Shown: piece after piece, positions 1 through 5,492 of the stretch | Layout: each line of letters opens with the position of its first letter | How positions within the stretch are numbered: position 1 is the stretch's first letter | Assembly (NCBI GenBank): GCA_947463105.1 | Contig: CANHSD010000174.1 | Coordinates: forward strand, 1-5,886 | Direction: 5' to 3' | DNA from: Chitinophagaceae bacterium | GTDB lineage: Bacteria > Bacteroidota > Bacteroidia > Chitinophagales > Chitinophagaceae | Length of the DNA stretch: 5,886 bases | Program-made: the position numbers and the translations under genes | The notes under the pieces: generated by a model | Told to the model about the DNA's origin: nothing | The model's database searches: none | The model's input: only the letters and a program-made list of their open reading frames with translations

Positions 1-69
1 CAGACTGGACTTGAACCAGTGACCCTCTGATTAACAGTCAGATGCTCTAACCAACTGAGCTACTGAGGA
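1..69 (-). tRNA. tRNA-Asn (anticodon GTT), 3' end cut by window edge
   Basis: Read on the minus strand the sequence folds as a complete cloverleaf except for the last bases. The acceptor 5' strand is TCCTCAG, followed by TA at positions 8-9. The D stem is GCTC/GAGC around AGTTGGTTA. The anticodon stem TCTGA/TCAGA holds the loop CTGTTAA, giving anticodon GTT (Asn). The variable loop is GGGTC and the T arm is ACTGG-TTCAAGT-CCAGT. Only CTG of the acceptor 3' strand is inside the window; it pairs with the CAG that ends the 5' strand. Four acceptor bases and the discriminator should lie just beyond base 1. No intron or unusual loop is seen. Confidence 0.97.
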
Positions 70-87
70 GTTTCCCTAATGGGGTTG

Positions 88-116
88 CAAAAATAGGGAT
101 TTTCCTGTTTTTCAAA
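88..116 (-). promoter_or_regulatory. Bacteroidota-type promoter for tRNA-Asn
   Basis: On the minus strand, TTTG (113-116) is followed by 17 bases and then TATTTTTG (88-95), a full match to the phylum's -33 TTTG / -7 TAnnTTTG pattern. The -7 box ends 18 bases before the tRNA 5' end. That leaves room for a start point and a leader of roughly a dozen bases to be removed by RNase P. Both boxes lie in an A/T-rich stretch, so chance matches are easier here, but position and spacing fit well. Confidence 0.7.
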
Positions 117-170
117 AACAAAAAATAGCATAGTGGGGTAAAAAAATCAGAAAGTCCTCTGTAGCCCTAC

Positions 171-198
171 ATAAATGCGCGTTTATAACCAGGTTATA
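171..198. promoter_or_regulatory. two overlapping palindromes, possible operator
   Basis: Bases 184-198 read TATAACC-A-GGTTATA, a perfect 7-1-7 inverted repeat. Bases 171-186 read ATAAATGCGCGTTTAT, a 16-base palindrome with one mismatched pair. The two overlap by three bases. They end 19 bases before the acetyltransferase start codon and lie over or beside its candidate promoter. Such dyads commonly bind dimeric repressors; which regulator would bind is unknown. A one-base loop makes a transcription terminator unlikely for the right-hand palindrome. Confidence 0.45.
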
Positions 199-210
199 GC
201 GTTATTTTAG
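182..210 (+). promoter_or_regulatory. candidate promoter of the acetyltransferase gene
   Basis: TTTA (182-185), a 17-base spacer and TATTTTAG (203-210) resemble TTTG / TAnnTTTG with one mismatch in each box. The spacing equals that of the tRNA promoter on the opposite strand. Transcription would begin only a few bases before the ATG at 218, giving a very short leader. The perfect palindrome at 184-198 would sit almost entirely in the spacer, where a bound protein could block the promoter. This is a weak match supported mainly by position. Confidence 0.35.
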
Positions 211-217
211 CCCTATC

Positions 218-751
218 ATGTCATTTCAGCCCATAGACCTCCAGCCAACCCATCTCCAAAATGACCTGGTTCAGCTGATTCCGCTTGCTGAATCTCATTT
301 TGAGGAGTTGTATGCTGTGGCATCAGACCCATTGATCTGGGAGCAGCATCCCAATCCCGACCGCTACCAGCGACCTGTTTTTTCGAATTATTTTACCGGT
401 GCTATTGAATCCAGAGGGGCTTTCCTGATCAGAGAACTCAAATCGGGAGTAGCCATCGGTTCCTCCAGGTTTTATGACCATGAACCGGAACATCGCCGGA
501 TCAAAATTGGCTATACTTTTTTTGCCCGTACATGCTGGGGGAAGCCCTTCAATCAACAGGTTAAGCGTTTGATGCTGGGACATGCATTTACGTTTGTTGA
601 TGCCGTAATCTTCCATGTAGGTGCTTCCAACATCCGTTCTCAAAAAGCCATGGAGAAACTGGGCGCCGTCAAAATAGGAGAGGAGGAGGTGGCCTATTTT
701 GGGGAAGCCTCCCGGTGGAATTTTGTTTATGAAATCAGAAAATCCCAGTGA
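218..751 (+). CDS. GNAT-family N-acetyltransferase, RimJ/RimL type
   Basis: A 177-residue protein of normal length for a one-domain GNAT enzyme, which moves the acetyl group of acetyl-CoA to an amine of a protein or small molecule in the cytoplasm. The recognisable part is the acetyl-CoA region: IGYTFFARTCWGKPFNQQ at about 97-114 (beta-4 strand, pyrophosphate loop, start of helix 3). After it comes HVGASNIRSQKAMEKLGA at about 133-150, the usual C-terminal N-x-x-S-x-x-x-x-E-K-x-G motif of RimJ/RimL-like members. The loop reads T-C-W-G-K-P, so it departs from the textbook R/Q-x-x-G-x-G/A pattern. There is no signal peptide or membrane segment. The ATG at 218 is chosen because the protein then begins with the usual short lead-in; no Shine-Dalgarno sequence is visible. 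The gene stands alone on the plus strand, with the palindromes in front and a convergent neighbour behind. The acetyl acceptor cannot be read from the sequence. Confidence 0.9.
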   Translation: MSFQPIDLQPTHLQNDLVQLIPLAESHFEELYAVASDPLIWEQHPNPDRYQRPVFSNYFTGAIESRGAFLIRELKSGVAIGSSRFYDHEPEHRRIKIGYTFFARTCWGKPFNQQVKRLMLGHAFTFVDAVIFHVGASNIRSQKAMEKLGAVKIGEEEVAYFGEASRWNFVYEIRKSQ

Positions 752-1132
752 TTATTTAGTCTTGGCTGCTTTTTTTGATACCGCCTTTTTCGCATTTTCA
801 GCCACCCTGAACTTCACAATCGAAGCAATCAATTGTTTTGGAATCCTTGCACTGTGTGGAATTTGAATCGTTCCTTTCGATGTGGTATATCCCTTTAATT
901 CATCCGCAAATTTTACAATGGCAGCAGACATAGGATAAATGCCATAATGCTTTTCATGGCAGGCAATATAAATGAGCATCCCATTGAGTTTGTAAGCCGG
1001 CATGCCATAGCTGATGCCCTCTGTTGCCGTTGGAGCATTTTTCAGGATGATTTCCCTTAAGGCTAAAAATCCCTCCCTTTTTTCTTCCTGGATATTGCTG
1101 ATGTATTCTTCAACAGTGGTGGCTTTGTTCAT
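752..1132 (-). CDS. DUF1801 (YdhG-like) domain protein
   Basis: A 126-residue soluble protein made almost wholly of a DUF1801 domain. Family hallmarks are visible in order: EEYISNIQEEKREGFLALRE (8-27), then ISYGMPAYKLNG (40-51), then HYGIYP (62-67), then GYTTSKGTIQIP (81-92) and IPKQLIASIVKFR (97-109). B. subtilis YdhG/Fra relatives share this fold and are described as frataxin-like iron chaperones, but many members have no proven role, so an iron function is only a possibility. The last 16 or so residues are a Lys/Ala tail (KKAVSKKAAKTK) that could bind nucleic acid or simply be disordered. It is the last gene of the minus-strand run, starting at an ATG 6 bases after the receptor stop codon, so it is probably cotranscribed. 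Its TAA directly abuts the TGA of the acetyltransferase gene. Confidence 0.88.
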   Translation of the reverse strand: MNKATTVEEYISNIQEEKREGFLALREIILKNAPTATEGISYGMPAYKLNGMLIYIACHEKHYGIYPMSAAIVKFADELKGYTTSKGTIQIPHSARIPKQLIASIVKFRVAENAKKAVSKKAAKTK

Positions 1133-1138
1133 CTCGAA

Positions 1139-3061
1139 TTATTTATTCAAGTTCATCCAGCATCCGAATTGCATCCACCTCCCGGGCATGATTGACCCAA
1201 GCAGGTCTGAATAGGCAACATCGGTCAGGTTATCGATCTGCAGCATCAATCCTGCTTTTTTCTTGAACAGGTATTTTTCGATGCGGAGGTTAACCGTGAA
1301 ATATTCCGGACTGATGCTGGCATTGATGCCATTTGCCATTTGTTTGTTCCGCTTTTTATAGACCGTTCCCATTGAAACTGCGCCCAACTTGTTGGATATC
1401 CTCATGTTGGAATTCCAGAGCAACCTGGCATGTGAGGAAAGGTAAAACGATGGCTGCGAATTGCCCTTGCCTGTCGATTTGAGAACAGTGATACCGCTGT
1501 TCCACCTCAGCTTTTTTTCCTTCCCCCAATGGTGATCGCCGCTAAGATCGAGTTCAGCGCCCCTGGTATCAACATTGGCAATATTGCTTGCCAATGCATA
1601 AATGCCCGTAGGAACCAGGTTGTTCCTGATGGGCATGTTTGCATATGCAGTGGTGGCCCAATCAATAAGTGAGGCCTGGTTGCGCTGGAAAAGGGTTGCA
1701 TGCAGTTGAACGGGTTTGTCCAGGAACAGGTCTGCACCGATTTCCATGTTCAGGCTTCTTTCCGCCTCCAGTGCCGGATTGCCGATGCTTCCACCAGTAA
1801 CCAGGGGCTTGTTAAAGTTGTTGTATCGCTCCGTAAAATCAGCGTCCCTGATGCCTTTGCTGATGCTTGCCCTGAGGGTTGTCAAAGCGCCAGTATACGC
1901 AAGATTGAGTTGGGGGATCAGTGCCCATTTATAGCTTTGGTCCCAGTCTGCTCTGATGCCTTCCGTCACAAATAGTTTATTCAGTAGTTGGTGTTGAAGG
2001 TTGGCATAGATCCCGGTATGCAAATGTTTGTGGTTGCCCCTGTCGTTTGAAGTAATCTGTTTGTTGAAGACTTGCATCCCGGAGGTGAATTTTGCCTGTT
2101 GCCACTTGAGCCGAACCGTATGGCGCAGGTCTGCATTGAAAAGATTTGTGCTGTTTTGGTTTGCAATGCTCACCGGTCTGAATGAGTATACATCCTTCAG
2201 TTGTCTTGCATTGGCCAGGATGCTGAAGGTCGACTTTTCGCTTGTCCTGGTCAGTGCCAATTGCTGCCAGGTCGAGCTGACTATTTCCCTTGCTGTATCG
2301 CTCAAAAAGCTGGTATAAAAATTCTGTGCGTTGAAGTCGCGGCTGTCTGCTGCTGCCCTCACCATCAATCGCCATGCATCATTTAATTTTCTTGCATAGC
2401 TGATGTTGGCCAGATCGTTGTCAAAATAACCGGTGGTTCCCCGCATCTGCATGCCCTTCGCCTTGTTCTGTTGCAGGCCGCCGGAGAGATATGATTTTTT
2501 ATTGCTGGATGAAAGGGCAATTCTTCCATTGAACAATCCGTATTGTCCGCCTTGTAGCGATGCGGCGGCTGACTTGTTTTTTGTTCCGAAGTTCTGGGTG
2601 AAGGCCTTGGTGATTACATGGACTACACCACCAACAGCGTCTGGTCCGAAAATGGCTGCAGCAGCACCTTTGATGACTTCTATCCTTTCAATCTCTTCGG
2701 GTAGGATTGGGATATAAGCATTGAAATGCCCAGTCAGCGGCTCATTGGCACGCATTCCATCAATCACCACCAGTACCTGCTGAAAGGTTCCTCCCCTGAT
2801 GATCAGGTCTGCTTGTGATCCCTGAGGCCCCCTTTGCTGCACTTCAATTCCTGGAACAAAACGCAGAAGCTCATCCAACGAATTGGCAGGAATATTTTTG
2901 ATGTCTTCTTTGGTGAGGATGGCAATATTTCTTCCCGTTTCCCTGATCCTTTTTTGCTGCATGGACGAGGAGATTATCACCGGATCTAGTTCAGGGACCT
3001 GAGAAAATGAAGCGTTGGAAAAACCTGCCATCACTGTCAACAAAATCAGCATTCTTTTCAT
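1139..3061 (-). CDS. TonB-dependent outer-membrane receptor (BtuB-like)
   Basis: A 640-residue protein that should carry a ligand through the outer membrane using TonB/ExbBD energy. A signal peptide covers about residues 1-20 (MKRMLILLTVMAGFSNASFS, then Q). A TonB-box-like DPVIIS lies at 26-31. The plug spans about 40-150: LDELLRFVPGIEVQQRGPQG, then LIIRGGTFQQVLVVIDGMRA, then EEIERIEVIKGAAAAIFGPD with the GGVVHVITK end. The rest is a beta-barrel of about 490 residues ending in RWMQFGCWMNLNK. The RGGTF...DGMRANEPLTGH pattern resembles plugs of Bacteroidota receptors annotated as cobalamin/BtuB-like; the substrate is not proven. There is no N-terminal carboxypeptidase-like domain, so it is not a SusC protein. 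The ATG at 3061 is preferred over an upstream in-frame TTG at 3091, which would spoil the signal peptide and overlap the upstream gene. The gap to the Rieske stop is 19 bases and to the DUF1801 start 6 bases. Confidence 0.93.
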   Translation of the reverse strand: MKRMLILLTVMAGFSNASFSQVPELDPVIISSSMQQKRIRETGRNIAILTKEDIKNIPANSLDELLRFVPGIEVQQRGPQGSQADLIIRGGTFQQVLVVIDGMRANEPLTGHFNAYIPILPEEIERIEVIKGAAAAIFGPDAVGGVVHVITKAFTQNFGTKNKSAAASLQGGQYGLFNGRIALSSSNKKSYLSGGLQQNKAKGMQMRGTTGYFDNDLANISYARKLNDAWRLMVRAAADSRDFNAQNFYTSFLSDTAREIVSSTWQQLALTRTSEKSTFSILANARQLKDVYSFRPVSIANQNSTNLFNADLRHTVRLKWQQAKFTSGMQVFNKQITSNDRGNHKHLHTGIYANLQHQLLNKLFVTEGIRADWDQSYKWALIPQLNLAYTGALTTLRASISKGIRDADFTERYNNFNKPLVTGGSIGNPALEAERSLNMEIGADLFLDKPVQLHATLFQRNQASLIDWATTAYANMPIRNNLVPTGIYALASNIANVDTRGAELDLSGDHHWGKEKKLRWNSGITVLKSTGKGNSQPSFYLSSHARLLWNSNMRISNKLGAVSMGTVYKKRNKQMANGINASISPEYFTVNLRIEKYLFKKKAGLMLQIDNLTDVAYSDLLGSIMPGRWMQFGCWMNLNK

Positions 3062-3080
3062 CACTCTATTTTTATAATTT

Positions 3081-3410
3081 TTAAAAACCAACGTATAAAC
3101 CGTCTTCCCTCAATTCAATGGGAAAGGTTTTCATGTTGTATCCTTCCCCAGTTACATTATAACCATTGCGCAGCGAGAACTTGAAGCGGTGAAGCGGGCA
3201 AACGGCATTGCCTTGCGCATCAATATAACCCATGACCATCTTGGCGCCTGCATGTGGGCATTTCGATTGAAAGCCATAGAGTTGGTCTTTGAAACGGGCA
3301 ATGCAAATGGTGCGTTCGCCAATTTCGGCCTGAACAATATCATATTTGCCAAAACCAAGTTGTTCAACGGAATCGGCAACAAACTCCCATTTATATTCCT
3401 TGGTTGCCAT
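3081..3410 (-). CDS. small Rieske [2Fe-2S] ferredoxin-like protein
   Basis: A 109-residue single-domain Rieske protein. Cluster ligands are visible as C51-P-H53 (in SKCPHAGAKM) and C71-P-L-H74 (in AVCPLHRFKF), with 17 residues between H53 and C71, as expected for C-x-H...C-x-x-H. There is no signal peptide or membrane helix, so it is probably a cytoplasmic electron carrier like the ferredoxin subunits of dioxygenases or nitrite reductase NirD. No oxygenase or reductase partner is encoded nearby, so its redox partner is unknown. I take the ATG at 3410 (MATKEYKWEF). A GTG at 3464 is in frame but would lengthen the overlap with hflX to 74 bases and add a tail without family resemblance. With the chosen start it overlaps the end of hflX by 20 bases, which suggests coupled translation. 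Confidence 0.9.
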   Translation of the reverse strand: MATKEYKWEFVADSVEQLGFGKYDIVQAEIGERTICIARFKDQLYGFQSKCPHAGAKMVMGYIDAQGNAVCPLHRFKFSLRNGYNVTGEGYNMKTFPIELREDGLYVGF

Positions 3411-4605
3411 AGTCGATAGACTGGTATCCTGTTTTGTAAGGGTAACGTTTGGCGTACATTTCACGCACCTGGCTGAGGATGGTTGTGCGAAGTTTATCTA
3501 TTTCTCTCCTTTCGGTTGCTGATACAAAAACACAGCTGGAGCGGGTTTCATTTTGCCAGCGTTTAAACAATTCGCTGAGCAGGTTCTCTTTCACTTCAGG
3601 CTCTAGCCATTCGTCAAAAGTCCTGTCCTCGTATTGATCCATCTTATTGAAAATGGTGATCATGGGCTTGTCTGCACAACCCAATTCTGCAAGGGTTGTA
3701 TTGACCACCTTCATCTGGTCTTCATACTGGGGATGGGAAATGTCCACTACATGCATGAGGATATCACTTTCCTTTACCTCATCCAATGTACTCTTGAAAC
3801 TTTCAATGAGATGATGGGGGAGCTTGCGGATGAAACCAACTGTATCACTCAAAAGGAAGGGCGTATTTTCGTAAACGATTTTTCTTGTTGTAGTGTCTAG
3901 CGTTGCGAAGAGTTTATTTTCAGCCAATACCTCGCTCTTGCTCAAGAGGTTCATCAGTGTTGACTTGCCGACATTGGTGTACCCAACGAGCGCCACGCGG
4001 ATGAATTCCCCCCTTTCTTTTCTTTGTGTGAAAGCCTGCTTCTCAATCTCACCAAGTTTTCTTCTCAGCAGGTTGATTTTTTCACGCACAATTCGACGGT
4101 CTGTTTCAATTTCAGACTCACCAGGACCCCTGGTGCCAATACCGCCACCAAGGCGCTCAAGGTGTTTCCACATCCCGCGCAAGCGGGGCAAAATGTATTG
4201 GTATTGCGCCAGTTCAACCTGGGCCTTGGCCTGTGCTGTTTTGGCACGGTGGGCAAAAATATCGAGGATCAGGTCACTGCGGTCGATGGTTTTGATGTTG
4301 ACGGCTTTTTCAATGTTGCCAATCTGCGCTCCGCTGAGCTCATCGTCAAAGATCAGCAGGCTGATGTCTTTTCCCTCGGCGTATTGCCTGATTTCTTCGA
4401 GCTTGCCCTTTCCAATATAGGTTTTGGAATCTGGGTGTTGCAGCTTTTGGATGAAAGTTTTTACGGTAGTTGCCCCAGCAGTGGTGGCAAGAAATTCCAG
4501 TTCCTCAAGGTATTCCCTGATCTGAAGATCTTTTTGGTCTTTTAGTCCTACCCCAACCAGGATGGCTCTTTCAGCTTGTTGGAATAGGCTTGATTTTTCG
4601 AGCAA
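3391..4605 (-). CDS. hflX: GTPase HflX, ribosome-splitting/rescue factor
   Basis: A 404-residue protein of the HflX family of Obg-HflX GTPases. HflX binds the 50S subunit and splits stalled or stressed 70S ribosomes. The N-terminal HflX domain (about 15-195) holds YIGKGKLEEI (63-72) and LIFDDELSGAQ (84-94), and a coiled helical linker with the signature GTRGPGESEIETDRR (157-171). The G domain follows: G1 GYTNVGKS (208-215), a switch I threonine run (238-240), G3 DTVG (254-257), G4 NKMD (320-323) and G5 VSA (361-363). All nucleotide-binding motifs are intact. The C-terminus ends at about 404, normal for Bacteroidota. The start is a TTG at 4605: the frame has a stop shortly upstream, no ATG fits, and the TTG places MLEKSSLF ahead of the usual ERAILVGV segment. 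It begins 12 bases after the stop of the beta-barrel gene, so translation may depend on coupling. A weak start could keep HflX level low. Confidence 0.97.
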   Translation of the reverse strand: MLEKSSLFQQAERAILVGVGLKDQKDLQIREYLEELEFLATTAGATTVKTFIQKLQHPDSKTYIGKGKLEEIRQYAEGKDISLLIFDDELSGAQIGNIEKAVNIKTIDRSDLILDIFAHRAKTAQAKAQVELAQYQYILPRLRGMWKHLERLGGGIGTRGPGESEIETDRRIVREKINLLRRKLGEIEKQAFTQRKERGEFIRVALVGYTNVGKSTLMNLLSKSEVLAENKLFATLDTTTRKIVYENTPFLLSDTVGFIRKLPHHLIESFKSTLDEVKESDILMHVVDISHPQYEDQMKVVNTTLAELGCADKPMITIFNKMDQYEDRTFDEWLEPEVKENLLSELFKRWQNETRSSCVFVSATERREIDKLRTTILSQVREMYAKRYPYKTGYQSIDYGNQGI

Positions 4606-4617
4606 AAATGAATGTTT

Positions 4618-5367
4618 TTAAAGTCCGCTTAATGTTAATCCGAAGGAGAAAGGCCTTACTGATGGTCCCAGTCCTTCTTTGAAGAAACTGGTAACTGTGT
4701 ATGTTCCAAAAAAGCTGAGATTTCCCAAACCAGCCCTTGCCGTGAGTGCAAAGCGAGTGGTATTGAGGTAACGCTTGTCTTTTTCCTTGCTGATGTAACC
4801 GCCAGTGCCGCTTGCATCAAGATCAACCTTTGATTTTACCTTGGCACCTACCAGGGTTCCAATTTTTGCACCGAACGCAAACTTCCAGCCTTTGTTCATG
4901 TTGTCTGGCCTGGCAGAATACCTGAGCTCGATGGGTGCTTCCAGAAAGCTGGTTTCCAATTTGTGTTTTTTGTATTGGGTGATGGTATCGCGCTTGAAAC
5001 TGGCACCGTTTCTGGTGTTGAGGTCCACAGACATATTGTCAAAGTAGATATTGTCTGATCCGACACCAGGCCCTACCGCAACACTCAGGTGTGGATTGGA
5101 TTTGAAAGGGAAATCAAACAGAAAATATCCGTTAAAGCTCCTGTTGAAGCCCTTGGTGGTAATCTTGTTTTCGTCTTTGTTGCCCCATCCTGCGATGCCG
5201 AACTGGAGCATGAAATGGTCTGATGCACGCTTGGAAAGGTCGATTTTGCTATAATCTGGCTTAACCTTGGGAGCCTTTGGCTCTTGGACCTTTACCTTGG
5301 CTTTTTTAACTTGTGCAACGGCGCTGAGGGAAACCATCAGCATCAGCATTCCTAGTATCTGCTTCAT
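4618..5367 (-). CDS. outer-membrane beta-barrel protein (PorT/OMP_b-brl type)
   Basis: A 249-residue secreted protein. A signal peptide occupies residues 1-18 with an A-V-A cleavage site before Q19 (MKQILGMLMLMVSLSAVAQ). A Lys/Pro-rich stretch follows at about 20-40 (KKAKVKVQEPKAPKVKP). From DHFMLQFGIAGWG at 50 onward the sequence alternates polar and aromatic or hydrophobic residues, as in small beta-barrels of the OMP_b-brl_2/PorT-like group: GYFLFDFPF (80-88), SFLEAPIELRYSA (140-152), GWKFAFGAKIGTLVGAKV (160-177) and FALTARAGLGNLSFFGTY (206-223). It ends in PFSFGLTLSGL. The role is not known; such proteins may be structural, porin-like or part of envelope machinery. The ATG at 5367 is preferred to an in-frame TTG two codons upstream. 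It is the first gene of the five-gene run, with a promoter candidate just ahead. Confidence 0.85.
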   Translation of the reverse strand: MKQILGMLMLMVSLSAVAQVKKAKVKVQEPKAPKVKPDYSKIDLSKRASDHFMLQFGIAGWGNKDENKITTKGFNRSFNGYFLFDFPFKSNPHLSVAVGPGVGSDNIYFDNMSVDLNTRNGASFKRDTITQYKKHKLETSFLEAPIELRYSARPDNMNKGWKFAFGAKIGTLVGAKVKSKVDLDASGTGGYISKEKDKRYLNTTRFALTARAGLGNLSFFGTYTVTSFFKEGLGPSVRPFSFGLTLSGL

Positions 5368-5384
5368 AATCAATTTTGTGTGGT

Positions 5385-5413
5385 CAAATGTATCTCCTAA
5401 CGGGTTAATGAAA
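5385..5413 (-). promoter_or_regulatory. candidate promoter of the five-gene operon
   Basis: On the minus strand TTTC (5410-5413), a 17-base spacer and TACATTTG (5385-5392) match TTTG / TAnnTTTG with a single mismatch in the -33 box. The -7 box ends 17 bases before the ATG at 5367, giving a leader of about 10 to 12 bases. The 17-base spacing is the same as at the tRNA promoter. It would drive the beta-barrel gene and, by read-through, hflX and the genes after it. A second -7-like box lies further upstream at 5431-5438. Confidence 0.55.
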
Positions 5414-5430
5414 GGTTAAGATTCAGGGTG

Positions 5431-5438
5431 CAAAGGTA
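5431..5438 (-). promoter_or_regulatory. alternative -7 box upstream of the operon
   Basis: TACCTTTG on the minus strand is a perfect TAnnTTTG. No TTTG is found 17 to 20 bases further upstream, so it lacks a proper -33 partner. If used, it would give a leader of about 60 bases. It may be a second start point or a chance match. Confidence 0.3.
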
Positions 5439-5492
5439 GTTTAGTTTGGGGAATATTGGTGCATGGCAGTAGCTGATAGGGGTCAAGCTTAT

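Noticed and set aside
1..217. tRNA-Asn as an integration site of a mobile element
   Set aside because: No integrase, no repeated tRNA 3' end and no foreign-looking genes are present; the tRNA 3' end is not even in the window.
2989..3003. Small inverted repeat TCAGG-GA-CCTGA
   Set aside because: Five-base arms within the signal peptide region of the TonB receptor gene; too short to mean much.
3062..3091. TTG start at 3091 for the TonB receptor
   Set aside because: It would add ten residues ahead of a clean signal peptide and overlap the Rieske gene; ATG at 3061 is better.
3411..3464. GTG start at 3464 for the Rieske protein
   Set aside because: The added 18 residues do not look like family sequence and the overlap with hflX would grow to 74 bases.
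3893..4545. Long open frames on the plus strand opposite hflX
   Set aside because: They lie antisense to a fully conserved GTPase; their translations are Ser/Leu/Phe-rich and resemble no protein family, as expected of shadow frames.
5453..5492. Terminator after the nucleotidyltransferase gene
   Set aside because: Only a four-base GATA/TATC stem and no T-run follow the stop codon; not enough to call.
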